Positions 11,370 to 23,821 of a DNA stretch of 64,000 nucleotides are shown piece after piece (the stretch's first letter is position 1; every line of letters begins with the position of its first letter). The position numbers were made by a program, and so were the translations under genes. The notes beneath the pieces were generated by a model. The model was not told the origin of the DNA. It searched no databases and was given only the letters and a program-made list of their open reading frames with translations. Source of the stretch: Saxidomus purpurata (lineage: Eukaryota > Mollusca > Bivalvia > Venerida > Veneridae); contig JAFMSR010000007.1 in the NCBI GenBank assembly GCA_022818135.1, positions 24,183,846 through 24,247,845 on the forward strand, given 5' to 3'.

Positions 11370-12560
11370 TAGCTCCCCTGACAATCTGCGCCAGGTTGAG
11401 CTTTTAGAACGGATGATTGTCCATCATCCGTTCGTCTTTCATTCAAAATTTCACTTCAAACGACATCTCCTGTGAAAAAACTTAGCCAATGTTGATGAAA
11501 CTTGTCAGGGATGTCTCTTGCATATTGCTATTCTACTCTACCATAATTCCATTCCAAGCTGAACTCTGGTTGCCATGGTAACAAATAGGAAAAACTTTTA
11601 AACTGTATTCTCTGAAACCCAAAACCCGACAGCTTAGATATTTGGCATGTAGCTTTACCCAATTGCTCAAATCATGACCCCTGGGTCAAAATTGACCCCG
11701 CCAAGACGGGTCACTTGATTTTACATGTTTCTATAGGAAAAACTTAAAAAAATCTTCAAGGCTTAGGGCTAACATATTTAGTATATAGCATTGTCTAGTG
11801 GACCTCTACTATGTTTGTTCAAATCATGACCCTTGGGTCAATATTGGCCCCACCAAGGGTGTCACTTGTTTTACATTGACTTAACAGGAAAACCTTTAAA
11901 TATCTTCTCTTAGACAACAAGGTCCAGAGCTTTGATATTTAGTGTGAAACAATGTCTCTTCAACGTTTGTTCAAATCATGCCTCTAAAGTACATGTATTT
12001 TAATATTGGCATTTCCCATGGGGGTCACTTATTTAAAATAGACATATATAGGAAAACCGTAAGTTGTACGAGCCTAGATATTGATTTGATAACAGTGTCT
12101 AGTGGACCTCTTCAAAGCGTGTTCAAATCATGCCCCCAAAAGTTAAAATTGACCATGCACGGGGGTTCACTTGGTATACTTTAAAAATTTTCTTCTCCAC
12201 ACCACAAGGCCTGGAGCTCAGATATTTGGTTTGTAACATTAGTTTATACTAATTTATTTTAGCTCGATTGTGAAGAAAGCTTTGAGCTTATCGAGTCACT
12301 CTCAAGGCCGCCTCCTGGAGAAACCAGTACTGGTGTCATATGAGGAGGTATGGTCGTGACCTTGGTGGGGCTCGAACCCGCAACCTCCGGGATGAGCGGC
12401 AGACACCTTTACCTATACACCACCATTGTTGAGTGGTCCTCTATGAAGTTTGTTAAAAACATTCCCCTGGGGTCAAAATTGATCACGTCTGCTTGGGGGT
12501 GGGGGGCTTGTCTTATAAAGAGTTATAGGAGAAACCTAGCTTCCAATAAGTTCCTATGAC
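11370..12560 (-). mobile_element. Family A element, minus orientation, with a SINE inside
   Basis: It reads as the reverse complement of the other copies. The 3' terminus (TAGCTCCCCTGACAATCTGC, then GCCAGGTTGAGC) is at the left, followed by the inverted GTTGCCATGGTAACAAATAGG segment and at least four inverted internal units (GACCCCTGGGTCAAAATTGA). No 5' head is visible. A SINE interrupts it near 12240-12430. Confidence 0.7.
12240..12430 (-). mobile_element. tRNA-derived SINE, minus strand
   Basis: On the minus strand a B box GGTTCGAGCCC (12368-12378) follows a tRNA-like GGTGTATAGGTAAAGGTGTC head. The tail (TTTAGCTCGATTGTGAAGAA on the plus strand) resembles sequences near 7320 and 49900. It lies between internal units of the surrounding element, so it probably inserted later. 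Confidence 0.6.
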
Positions 12561-12740
12561 ATCCACTGACTTAGCAAGCAACCACTTCCTTCGTTAAAGC
12601 AACCAGTGACTTCCTAACAACCTTGACTTCCCCTAGCAACCAGTGACTTCCTTACTTATACTTTGTTCTTGATCTTTCTGTTAGTGATTACAAGTAGTCC
12701 AGCCAGTACCTTACACAGTTGTTTTTCATGGTCTATTTTA
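12561..12740. repeat. Short degenerate AACCAGTGACTTCCT repeats
   Basis: Three spaced copies of a CAACCAGTGACTTCC-like phrase occur at about 12578-12655; the rest is featureless. Confidence 0.5.
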
Positions 12741-14975
12741 TTTTAGTTCATTATAGAGCTTTTCTATGTTATAATTTGGTGGCACCTGTTACAATTCTTG
12801 ATGTTTTGATTTGAAGTGACTTCATATTTCGCTTCTCTCCCGAGGTACAATTGTCCAAGCCTGAGTCAGTTTGTTCTAGGAGGCCATAGGAACTTAGGAA
12901 GGACACGTTGAAAGATCAGAACAAACACTCTGACCATTTTTCATGATTTTGTATAAAATGAGTATTCAGAGAGAAACCTTTAAAATTGATCAAGAATAAT
13001 TGCTTTGATTTTCATGTGCATTTCAAAACTTATCATGACATAGTTTTTGACATTTAGTAATTAATGAAAATTGAGAACAAATGCAGTGAGCAAAAAAATA
13101 TATGAGCAACAATCACTGAACATTGCAGAAATGTTTATTACCATTTACAGTGGTCTACTCCCTGACTGACTATGCACAAATAGAGTGAGTGTAATCTACT
13201 GTCATCTTCAATTTTCCTGAAAGGATGTGATTCATTGTAATCATCTTTTGTCTGTATGTTACGACATATTACACAAATTCCAGTGTGTATTTGATGATTT
13301 CAATGTAAATGAGGTTTTAGCCAAGCCAAGAAAAGCTTAGGAAGTTTCATTGCTACAACTAATAAGCACTTTTGGCCAGACTGAAATTTATTCCATGCAG
13401 ACAGTTTTATGGTTAAAAGCCTATACTGAAAAATGTGCAGGGCTATGCTGGAATTTGATACAATTGATACCGGTATCTGTCTGTTTACTTTGTTTTGCTT
13501 GATATTATTCTGAATTCTGAATGCATATGACTTAACTATCTGTTTAATAAAATGTATGAAGATACTTGAAAGTATTCAAGTTGTCCTATATGCTTATGTA
13601 TTATACACAAGTCCAGTGACAGGGTGTCTTTTTGTTTGTCATCTCTGGACCAATCATATTCCCAAGTCCTTTTTGGAACATGAGATATGCCGCACATTTC
13701 ATACCCTCATGCAGGACAGACTCACTGATTGTACCACTTTCATAATGCCATACACATTAATGAAAAAGTTGTGTGCAATCATCTAAAATATCTAGATGTA
13801 TTTTAACATCCAGTGCTGACAGTGCTATGAGTAACTATGTGCTATGTGTATGAACATTCTATTTAAGGACACTATCAACTTTGTTCTTCAAGTAAAACTT
13901 GTTTTATTTTAAGGGCAATTTTAAATTAAATATCTATGATATCCCATGAACAAATTTGCGAGAAGTATTAACCAATATTGTCCATATCTAGCAAGAAAAC
14001 CCAAATAGAAGCACGGATCTTGAGTACTAAATTCCAACATAGTTAATCATATCTTTAAACAATGGCTTGAATTTATGAAGATTTCTTAACAGATTTTAGC
14101 ACAGCCTACAATAAATATTTTGCAGAGTAGCCTGGGAACTGCTGAAAATTCTTTCAATAGGTAGGCCTCAACTATTTGAGGAAGCTTTCCAGTACAACCG
14201 GTATTATAGTTTGATCAGTTAAACAGACAAAAGACGCCATCATCACAATGAATCAGTCTCACACTGGAACATGAAGATAGCATGTGGATAGCAATTTTAT
14301 TGTCTTCTCTGTATATAGTCTAGGGAACCCAGTAGATTTGTTTCCATGTTTTACCCTTTTTCTGTTGCCAGCTTTCTTTTTACTCCATCATGACTTTCAA
14401 CAATGCAGTAATATTGTGATAGAAAATACTTATAATTAGCTTAAAGAAATAGCTAGCTTAGGGTCCAACAAATATCTAAATTTATCTATACAACTGATGT
14501 TCAAGACATCATTACATTTTTCAGTTTCAAGTTGTTGTTTTTTTAATTCTGTCAAAAGGAATCGTTAAAACATCTTACACCAATAGATATTTCTGTAATG
14601 TATAGTGACTGTTGTTCATACAATGTTTACCCCAGTTTTCTTTAACTGAATTTTCCAAACAAAATGTCAAAATGTCTCTCGATTATCTTTTCAGCTACCT
14701 TGGAGCTACACATCATGAGAAGAAAAGCTCTGATTCTATGTGCAATCTAAAGGAATATTCCTTAACACTAAATTTCTACCAAATTTATGGAAAATGGTCA
14801 GACTGTTTGTTTTGATCTTTATAATTATGTCCTACATAATTATATGACTCAGTCTGTGACACTTGTACCTCTGACAGGGGAGAAGGGAAACATGAAGGCA
14901 AATCAAACTGAAACATCAAAACTTGAAACAAGTGCAACCAAACTGCATTACATACATGCTCTATAATGAACTAAA
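12741..14975. mobile_element. 2.2-kb element with long inverted-repeat ends (copy 1)
   Basis: The left end (TTTTAGTTCATTATAGAGC from 12741) matches the inverted right end (ending 14975) through landmarks such as TGATGTTT, the AGGTACAA stretch, CTGAGTCA and ACAAACA..TCTGACC, for at least 200 and probably about 350 bases. The whole interior is related to 26193-28250 in the same orientation (for example CATGAGATATGCCGCACATT and GACAGGGTGTCTT in both). No transposase is seen. Confidence 0.75.
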
Positions 14976-15059
14976 ACGGGAAAATTGAAAAAGACAGAAC
15001 AAAGCTGCATAAATTATACAACTTAATGAAGACAAAAACACTTTCATATCTTGCTCAAG

Positions 15060-15146
15060 TCCCATAGAAAGAGATTTAAAAAGTTTTTCCTATACCAGGT
15101 GTACGCCCTGGCAAGATCAATTTTGACCCCATGGGCAAGATTTGAA
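15060..15146 (+). mobile_element. Truncated family A internal unit
   Basis: A partial unit (AAGTTTTTCCTATACCAGG, then AATTTTGACCCCATGGGCAA) lies directly before the full head of the next copy. Confidence 0.6.
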
Positions 15147-16949
15147 ACAAGAGGGCCAAGACGGCCCTATATCGCTCACCATTTTTGTAAAACAAATGAC
15201 CCCCCCCCATTGAAAGGCCAATTTTGACCCAAGGGGCATAATTTGATCAAATTTTGAAGAGGTCTATTAGGCAATGCTACATGCAAAATATCTAAGCTCT
15301 AGGCCTTGTGGTTTCAGAGAAGAAGATTTTTAAAGTGTTTCCTATATAAGCCTATGTAAAACTAAGTGACACCCCAGGCAAGGTCAATTTTGATCCAAGG
15401 GGCATAATTTGTACAATCTTGGTAGAGGTCTTACTAGACAATGCTACATGCCAAATATCTAAGCTCAAGGCCTTGTGGTTTCAGAGAAGAAGATTTTTAA
15501 AGTTTTTCCTATATAAGCTTATGTAAAACTAAGTGAACCCCAAACGGGATCAATTTTAATCTGGGGGTCATAATTTGAACAATCTTAGTAGAGGTTTACT
15601 AGACAATGCTACATGCCAAATATCTAAGCTCTAGGCCTTGTGGTTTCAGAGAAGAAGATTTAGTTTTTCCTATTTGTTGCCAAAGCAACTAGAGTTCTGT
15701 ATGGAATGGACTTCTTTGATAGAGTTTAATGCAAGGTACATTCCTGCAAAGTTTCATCAACATTGGCCCACTGGTTTCAGAGGAGATGTCGTTTGAAGGA
15801 AATGGTGGACGGACGGACGGACGCACTCCCATACAAAGATGTTATTAGGTGGTATTTCCATTGTTCTCGAACAATAGAGTGACCACTTAAGTAACAAAAG
15901 AATGACCACTTAAGGGACAAAAGATGGAATGAAGACAATAGATTTCTATTGTCTTAGGCCACACCTACCACCCAAGGTACCCATCATGAGTGCGGACAGA
16001 CAGATGGAATGTGATCCTTATAGCTCACTCTGGCACTTTGGGAGATGATTTTAAAAGGTTTACATATTATGTCTGTGTAAAACAACTTGCCCTCATGGAC
16101 AGAGCTAATATTGACCCCAGTGGCATGATTTGATTAAACGTGGTAGAGGTCTACTAGACAATGCTGTACACTAAATATCTAAGTTATAGGCTTTGTGGTT
16201 TTGGAAAAGAAGATTTTTAAAGTTTATCCTATAAAATTATCAACCAATGTAAAATCAAATGATCCCTAAGCCGTGTCAATTTAAACCTGGTGGTCATGAT
16301 TTGAACAACTTTGGTAGAGGTCTACTACTATATATGCTATTCTAGCTCTAGCTGTGGTTTCGGAGTTTTTCCAGTATAGGCCTATGTAAAATTAAGTGAC
16401 ACTTGTGGCTGCCAGTGAAGAGTAAATTTTGGGGTCATAATTTGAACAATCTTGATAGAGTAAACAAAAAATTAAACACAAGTGGTACAAATGAACAAAA
16501 CAGGATAAGTTTAACTGTCTATTATTCTTGATAATCTTGATAGAGGTCCACTAGGCAATGCTAAATGCTAAATATCTAAGCTGTAGGCCTTGTAGTTTCA
16601 GATAAGATTTGAAAAAGATTTACTATTCATTGCCATAGCAACCAAGGTCAGGTAGACAATTTGTAAGGAACATCCCTGCCACTTTTCATCAACATTGGCC
16701 CAATTGATTCAAAGGAGATGCCGTTTGATGTAAAATGTTGACTGATGACGGAAGGACATACTAAAAATTTGCAGATTTGTGGCTACTCTTTTGTCCTTTC
16801 TATTGTACCTTTTAGCAGAATGAATGCCATCAAAGAGAAATTGTTACATATTATTACCAAAGCCACTTAACCCCCACTTTTTGAGCTGGGACAGACAGAC
16901 AATGGTCCATATTAAAAGTTCACGCTGACACAAAGTGCCAGATCAGCTA
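15147..16949 (+). mobile_element. Family A element, compound copy
   Basis: It starts ACAAGAGGGCCAAGACGGCC (a hairpin head: GGGCC..GGCCC type) followed by ATATCGCTCACC. Internal units of about 170 bp follow (GGGGCATAATTTG, AGAGGTCTACTAG, CAATGCTACATGC, ATCTAAGCTCTAGGCC, GATTTTTAAAG). Then come TTGCCAAAGCAACTAGAGTT, a (GGAC)n tract near 15806, and a degraded end (TAGCTCACTCTGGCACTTTG, about 16022). More units then run to a second end, AGATCAGCTA, at 16949. Two copies have merged or one was internally duplicated. Confidence 0.8.
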
Positions 16950-17204
16950 AAAAGTACTTCATCCCTATATGAGCCTCATTACTGTAAAAATCCAGTTTCT
17001 AAATTTTTCATGGTTTGTGAAAAAAAAAAACACAGTTCTAATAAGCATTTTTAAACCCCATTGGTGCCTCATCTCCAAGGGGTAATTATTTTTTCTGAAT
17101 CTTGCAGTCATAAAGAACTTGGTTGTTGCAAGTTGTAAAAAAATCAGCACTATTAGTTTCAGAAAACAAAAATTCTAATTCAGTTTTTGTAAAGAATATT
17201 TAAG
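16950..17204 (+). mobile_element. Family I element (GCCTCAT type), left part
   Basis: It aligns with 53720-53870 (CATCTCCAAGGGGTA versus CATCTCTGAGGGGTA, then AGAACTTGGTTGTTG, TTTCAGAAAACAAAAA and AATATTTAAG). The alignment is broken at 17204 by an ACAAGAG element and resumes at 17932. Confidence 0.7.
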
Positions 17205-17931
17205 ACAAGAGGGTCAAGATGGCCTTATATCGCTCATCTAGGTACAAATCCACTTGCCTAGTGCAAGATCACTAGACAATGTTATATACCAAATAGGTTT
17301 TCCTATATATGTCTTTGTAAAACAAGAGACACCCCCCCCACCAGCAAGGTACATTTTGACCCCAGGGGCATAATTTGAACAAACTTTGAAGAGGTCTACT
17401 AGGCAATGCTACATGCCAAATTTCTAAGCTCTAGGCCTTGTGGTTTCAGAAAAAGAAGATTTTAAAGATTTTCCTATAAAAGCCTATGTAAAACTAAGTG
17501 ACCACTGTCTGGCAGACCGGGGCTCATATTTTGAACACTTGGTAGGGGTCCATGACAATGCTACATGCAAATACTAAACTCTAGGCCTTGTGGTTTCAGG
17601 AAGAGTAAAGTTCTACTATAGCCTATGCAATACTACATGACCACAAGGGTATTTTACCAGGTTCATATGGCCTTGTTAGAGGTCTACTAGACAATATCAA
17701 TGCAAATATCGAAGCTCTATTGTTTTCAAGAAGTTTTTCCTATTTGTTGCCATAGCAACCAGAGTTCTGCATGGAATGGAATTCTTTGAACAATTTTGGT
17801 AGAGCTTCATGCAAGGAACATTCCTGCATAGTTTTATCATCATTGGTGAGGTGTCATTTGAATCAAAATGTTGATGGATGACGGACAATCATCAATTAGA
17901 AAAGCTCACCCTTGCAAAGCCAGATGATCTA
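17205..17931 (+). mobile_element. Family A element nested in another repeat
   Basis: Starts ACAAGAGGGTCAAGATGGCC and ends CAGATGATCTA. Comparison with the uninterrupted copy at 53860 gives the boundaries: AATATTTAAG before it and AAAAGC after it are contiguous there. No target-site duplication is required beyond ambiguous A residues. Confidence 0.85.
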
Positions 17932-18759
17932 AAAAGCACAACACCCACTTAAGGGCCTCATTTCTAACAAAAAATCCATTTTCTAAATTTTCAGTTCTTA
18001 GAAACTATGAACTTGATTACTTTTGCCAAATACAATCAAAGTCTAACAAGCCTTTTCAGAAAAAAAGAAGCATTTTTAAATATCTGGCCCCATCCACCAT
18101 GGGGCAAGGAGGGGTGGAGGCAGGGAGTGGACATTAAAAAGTGTGATTGTTTGAGCCAATTAACATTGATTTTTTGATAACAAGTCCCAAGGTAATAGAA
18201 TTTTAATGCTTTAATATTGAATATAGAAGATAACAACTGAAGGGCAATAATATAAGAGATATTAAGCCAATCTTAACTAGACCTATCACTAAATGGGATT
18301 AATATCCCCGAAAGACTGCTTTATAAACTGAGTAAGTTCGTAGTAACAGAATACCTTGCAAAAAAAAAAAATACAGATATTGTTCTTGGCAATAACTCTG
18401 TATATACTCAAGATAGAGTTATGGTTCTTGTACCCTGCACTTCCTCTCATTGTGCTAGACCATTGTATAAATTGTATTGAATTCCAATCAGTAGTTTTCA
18501 AGTTATGCTCCGGACAAGGAAAAGTAACAAAGCGCAATAACTCTGTAATGAGTCAAGGTGGAGTTATTGTTCTTGTGCACTGCACTTCCTCTCAATGTGC
18601 TTGACCATTGTATGAAGTTGTATTGAATTCTAACTAGTAGTTTTCAAGTTATGCTCCGGACAAGGAAAATGCAACAGACCACCTGACCGACCGCCCAACC
18701 GACCGACTGCCCACCAGGTGAGTCCTATATACCCCCCCAAACTTCGTTTCAGGGGTATA
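17932..18759 (+). mobile_element. Family I element, right part with 145-bp units and terminal hairpin
   Basis: Continues the copy interrupted at 17204. Two 145-bp units start CAATAACTCTGTA at 18389 and 18534, each containing TGCACTTCCTCTCA, TTGTATTGAATTC and CAAGTTATGCTCCGGACAAG. A GACCGACC-type tract follows, then a terminal hairpin with TATACCCC and GGGGTATA arms (18728-18759). Other copies are at 53720-54190 and, as a fragment, 29290-29532. Confidence 0.75.
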
Positions 18760-19150
18760 ATGAAAGTTGTGCGTTGCCATGGCATTATACTATTGTGTAA
18801 TTACTTAAGGTTTTGTGAAATTCAATCCAATAGTTTCAGCTCTAAATTATGGCTTTGGAAGGACGGACAGACTGACAATGCCAAAATAATAGCCCTCCTA
18901 GTACCAGGTCTACATCTTGAAGGTCATGGTCACAGCCTGAGACACCTCTTTAGAGACACTTATCACTTCCCAAGCCAAACTTCCAAAGAGTTTCCCAAGA
19001 ATATCCTGGGATAATACTTGGTAGTATTCCTGGGCATATCCAAGGAAATATCTGGTCCTGGTACCAGGATTATACCAGGCGGGGTATTTGATATTTTAAT
19101 AAAATAAACACAAAAGCTTCAAACAAGTTTCAGAAAGTTCTGTAATATCA
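18760..19150. other. Mixed repeat fragments, no gene
   Basis: A piece at about 18905-18970 (TCTACATCTTGAAGGTCATG, then CAGCCTGAGACACC) is also found near 24355 and, inverted, near 31215-31270. Nothing else is recognised. Confidence 0.45.
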
Positions 19151-19970
19151 ACAAAAGGGCCAAGATGGTCCTATATTGCTCACCTGAGACCTACTCATTA
19201 CCCAATGTAACCAAAATTCAACCCTCAACTATAATACTGCAACATAAACACAAACATCCTGTTTGACCTACCCCTAGACAAAACAAACAGTTTGACCAAT
19301 TTTCATGAAGATCGGATATTAAATTGGGCCTCTAGAGTGTTGACAAGGTTTTTCTTTGATTTGACCATGTGACCTAGTTTTTGACCACTATTGACCATGA
19401 TTTGAACTTGACATAGAAATCGTTACAAAAAACTTTCTGAACAATTTTAACCCAAGATAACCAATATTAAAACTCAACCTAGATAATTTATCAAGACAAC
19501 CATTCTGCCAAAAGTTCATGAAGTACATTGTCCTAGATATCATATGACAATCATACTGAGACAGTTTCATGAAGATCAAATGAAAAATGCAACCTCTATT
19601 GCATACACAAGGTTCTTCTATGATTTGACCTCGAGACATAGTTTTAAACCTCAGATGACCCATATTCAATCTTGACCTAGCTTTCATCAAGACAATCATT
19701 CTGATCAAGATCCGTGAACATCCAATGAAAAATGTCACCTCAGTTGCATACACAAGGTCTATATATGAATGTTTGAATCTTCGATGACCCATATTTGAAC
19801 TCAACCTAGATTTTATCAGATTTCTCATTCTGACAAAGTTCCATTAAGATCCAAATTGAATGGAAAATGCAGCCTCTATTGCATACACAAGGTTAAGTGT
19901 GGACATACAGACAACGGACACCAGGAGATCACAATAGCTCACCTTGAGCACTTAGTGCTCAGGTTAGCTA
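19151..19970 (+). mobile_element. ACAAGAG-family element with different internal units (family C)
   Basis: The head ACAAAAGGGCCAAGATGG + ATTGCTCACCTGAG is family A-like. The interior instead has units of about 100-130 bp containing GATGACCCATATTC and TTGCATACACAAGGT. The 3' end is a good hairpin, TAGCTCACCTTGAGCAC against GTGCTCAGGTTAGCTA (19935-19970). Confidence 0.75.
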
Positions 19971-20187
19971 AAAATGTCAGTGTTGAACATCATCAGTGTT
20001 GTCACATCTCTGCTTGAATACCACTGCCTGTACAACTTCAACCTATTCTGAATGGAACTTCTGATACAGGTTGATGACTCCCCATATCTCTCATGTATTA
20101 CATCTGTAAATATAGAGTTCATAATTAGGACTGACACATTTAGCTTTCTAGACAGAAGAAAAAGCTGTTACAGGGCTGTATATTTAA

Positions 20188-21328
20188 ACAAGAGCACTGC
20201 CTGTGGGTGCCAGTATTTGTCTGATTTTATCCTTTTACGGTTTATTCATTACCATTATTTAATTAACAGTGTACTTGACCTTGACCCCGAAACACAATCC
20301 CACAAAGAGGTTTTCGAAAATAATTTCTGGACACTAAGTTTGGTCATAATAATTAAATTGTAACTAAAGGTACTGTGTTTTTCCCAATATTCTATTTTAG
20401 AAAAAAAATCCTTGACCTTGACCCCATGAGCCCCAAAACACAATCCCAATCCCAATCAAAGTCTATAATATGTTTTACATACTTTATTTACGACTGACAT
20501 AATGTAACTAAATTATAAAGATATTGAATATATTTCGGTTTTTCTTCTTTTAGTTACAGTGACCTTGACCTTGACCCCGGAAGCCCAAAACACAACCCCA
20601 TTTAAGATCTTCTTAAATACTTACTACAAACAAAAGTCAACTGTAACTACAGATATTTAATATATTACAGTCTTCCTATTTAAAGTAATAGTGACCTTGA
20701 CCCCAGGACCCCAAAAACCCAATCCAATTAAAGACATTCATTCCCTATTTACTAAGTTTGATAGCACTATGTTCACTGTTACAAAAATATTGTGTGTGAA
20801 AGTTAAGAAGGGGCAATAATCCAGTCAAAAAACATGACAGGATCATGTATTGTAAAACTCTTCCTTCATTCTATTGCACATTTGATAGTGAACAGGTATT
20901 CTAAGTTTCAAAGTGATAGCTTTGATAGAGTGACCTTAAGGCAAAATTTGAAAAATCAGACAAGCTAAAAATGACAAAGTCTAAAAATACTAAACTATTC
21001 CCCCCTCCCGAAAATGTATGACTCAAAACCCCATTTGATTATGTTGAAGTTCATTATCCATTAATTGCTTGTGAAAATTTGAAATCAATCTAACAAAAAA
21101 TGAAGAAGTTATGTCCAATTCTCAAAATCGACCAAAATTCATCAAAATTCATGTTTTTTACCCAAAAAACAGGTCACACTCAGAAGCATACAATGTGAAG
21201 AAGGTAAGGGAGTTGCAAAATTTCAAAGTGATAGCTTTGAAGTTTTCATGTAAGTAATCTAAATGCAAAACTTAACCAACACCGTCGACAACAACGACGC
21301 TGACAATCAAGTGACAACAATAGCTCGT
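20188..21328 (+). mobile_element. ACAAGAG-family element with GACCTTGACCTTGACCCC units (family D)
   Basis: The head ACAAGAGCACTGCCTGTGGG carries a different hairpin stem (GCAC..GTGC) from family A. At least four units of about 140-150 bp begin TGACCTTGACCCC near 20275, 20413, 20563 and 20693 and include CCCAAAACACAA. The 3' part is less regular (AAGTTTCAAAGTGATAGCTT occurs twice) and ends near AATAGCTCGTCATT. Confidence 0.65.
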
Positions 21329-21408
21329 CATTTTTTTCAAAAATCAGACAAGGTAAAATACCATTTTTCAAGTCCTTTAGCAGTCTGTTTGAAATAGTTG
21401 CTTAAGAT

Positions 21409-22440
21409 AACAGGAGCTGTAAGTAGGACAGCGCGCTCAACATTTTCAGTGCTTGCCAAAAAACAAAACTTTTGTGAGTAAAAGGCAAAACAAGGATCTG
21501 TATAATCAAGTGCCACAAGTAGCAAGATGTTAAGTCAGGAGTTATCAAACCTTAGTGTTTGCTATCCCTGAGTACTACAGCAAGGTTTTGAATTAATACT
21601 TTAAGTGGTTAATGATATTATGTGCATGGCGTGGCAGTTGCACACAGGACTTTAACTAGGAATTTTTTAAGTACAAATTAAAAATGTTTTCACAGAGTTA
21701 TCTACTCTTGCTTACATTATATATTACATATAAGTAATCCAACTTTCAAATACCTCAAACAAGTGGACTAGAATGAAAAATGTGAACTAAATTCCTAAGT
21801 TGGAAAGGGCCATAATTCAAATGAAATTACTGAAAGAGTTACTTTCTCCTGTCTACATTTGGAGATCAAGATGGTAAAAAGTAATATCTCAAATGGTGGA
21901 CTGGTACAAAAGCTTAACCAAAATTCTTAGTCAATAAAGGGCCCTAAATTTTTTTTTAAATCCTTGACAGAGTCACCTTCTCCTGTCTACAGATGGGGGT
22001 AATGGTACAAACCAGTGTTCAAAGTTTCACAGCAATATCTCAAAGGGTTAAGTCAACAAGCGGAATTACCCATACTCAATGTATTTTCTAAGTCAAATAA
22101 AGGGCCATAATTCTAACAAAAACCTGAACAGAATTATAAACTCTTGTCAGTGGGTGATTGTAGTGATGGTAATAAGTATGGTAAGTTTCAAAGCAATATC
22201 TGTAATGGTTTTGAAATAAAATGGGGTGGTACAAAAACTTTACCAAGTTCAATGCACTTTCTGAGTCAAAAAAAAGGGCCATAATTCTGACAAAAACTTT
22301 GACTGATTTATCTTCTCTTGTCTGTTGCTGGATGTTAGGATGGAAAACAAGTATTGTAAGTTTCAAAGCAATACCTCTAATGGTCTGGAAAAAAAGTGGG
22401 GTGGTACAAGAAACTTAACCAAGGTGTGACAACCCTGACA
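21409..22440 (+). mobile_element. Family E element (AGCTGT..GGACAGC head), copy 1
   Basis: The head AACAGGAGCTGTAAGTAGGA corresponds to ACAAGAGCTGTCTGTAGGAC at 39129. The body (CAGTGCTTGCCAA, AAGGATCTGTATAA, TTATGTGCATG) aligns with the second copy. Downstream are about four units of ~170 bp containing GGGCCATAATTCTGACAAAA and AGTTTCAAAGCAATATCT. The terminal hairpin is not evident here. Confidence 0.65.
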
Positions 22441-22620
22441 CTGAGGCAAGTAGGATAGCTCCCCTTTTCTTCCAAAAAGTCGAGCTAGAAATGTATATTT
22501 CATACTGTCACTTGCAGGAAAATTGTGCAAACTATCAATTGCATTACTCAAAACTTACAGTACGGGAAGTGAAAAATTCTTGATGCAATGTTCAATAAAA
22601 AGTATTTATAAAGTTTTGTA
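22441..22620. other. No recognised feature
   Basis: Short unique-looking stretch between an element and a SINE. Confidence 0.35.
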
Positions 22621-22860
22621 CGCCTCTGTAGCTGACCGAGAGGTTAGAGTTGCTGACTTTAAATAACTGTAACCTCTCATAGAGTGAGAGTTATGGGTTC
22701 AAGCCCTGCTACCAACCAAGTCCTTTTATACGAGAAAGTTGGTAGTTTCTTACGGAGGATAGGACTGTAAAACTGGTTCTTCACAGGAACAATTGTTAGG
22801 TAAACTGCCCGCCTGTTAAAATGACCAAAGATCGGTTGGAACGGGCGTAAAACTCCTACA
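22621..22860 (+). mobile_element. tRNA-derived SINE, same family as 9605-9811
   Basis: The head GCCTCTGTAGCTGACCGAGA and B-box-like GGTTCAAGCCC are followed by the same body as the earlier copy (TTTCTTACGGAGGATAGGA, GGTAAACTGCCCGCCTG, AAAATGACCAAAG). The region around its B box has an extra ~12 bases. Confidence 0.75.
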
Positions 22861-23177
22861 ACATACATTTTATAAAGTTTTATTAAAAACCAAACCTTCA
22901 ATTAGTGTCCTGTAACTTTTGTTCCTTCCCTTTCTGGTTTTGTACAGCCATTACTGATGAAACCATAAGCACATTATGTGAAAACACATGACACAGTAGA
23001 ATGTACACAGCGTCCCCAATGTTGCGTGTTTTAATAATTTTTGAAAGCCTATCCTGAAAACAAAGAATGTATACATTAACACAAGCTGATGTTCAATCTA
23101 TAATGGAAAATTCTTTTCTAGACTTTACTTGAAAATTGTGCAGTAACATAAATGCAATATTTTATTACATAATTCCA
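22861..23177. other. No recognised feature
   Basis: AT-rich DNA between two SINEs; no exon or repeat boundary seen. Confidence 0.35.
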
Positions 23178-23430
23178 TGCACTAACTGTCTCCCTTGGTC
23201 TAGTGGTTAAGGCATCCACCTTGGGAGTGGGAGGTCAAAGGTTCGAATCCCAGCAAGGGTCCGTTCTGATATGGCTGGCTGGTGAGCCACCAGCTAGTTA
23301 AATAATGGTTACCGTATGCCTACCTGCCTGGTGCCTGGCATTAAAAGAATAGGATTCGGGAGGTAAATGTGCTCAAAAACGGTGTCTCATAAGTCGGAAA
23401 TGGCTGGCCCTTTCAGTTGGGGTGACACTA
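23178..23430 (+). mobile_element. SINE with a tRNA-Pro-like head
   Basis: A box TGGTCTAGTGG (23196-23206) and B box GGTTCGAATCC (23240-23250) are well kept. The anticodon arm folds with a 7-base loop whose anticodon would be TGG. Acceptor-stem and T-stem pairing is poor, so it is not a working tRNA. The tail (GGCTGGCTGGTGAGCCACC, which is itself a hairpin) extends to about 23430. Confidence 0.6.
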
Positions 23431-23821
23431 TTATAAACAAACACTTTTTTATACCAATTAAATACCTTGGAATAGGTAGAGGCAGAAGCATTTGGGGATG
23501 TCTCATGCTGAGGCCGAGTTTCTTTGTTCTTCTGTTAACAAATAAAAAACATCATGATTATAGGATTATCTTAAATTCAAATATATATGACTTACATGTA
23601 CATTTTTTTGCATTTATTTAGGCCATACATCTGGTTTAATATTACAACTTTACCTAGTAGAATCCTTAAACATTTTGGCTATTTTGCTTTAATTAAGTAC
23701 TGGAAATTGAAATAGACAGCAATGAAAAGTAGTGTACACTGTATAGGGGGTTCTTTTTAGCCATCGGAGTGTTTACATTTGTCTTACAAATCATATTGTC
23801 ACTGTTAGTATTTGTATTTAC
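23431..23821. other. No recognised feature
   Basis: No repeat or element end is seen. It lies downstream of the minus-strand exon-like block. Confidence 0.35.

Noticed and set aside
23189..23262. A functional tRNA-Pro (TGG) gene
   Set aside because: A and B boxes are good and the anticodon arm pairs, but the acceptor and T stems do not pair and the sequence continues into a SINE tail.
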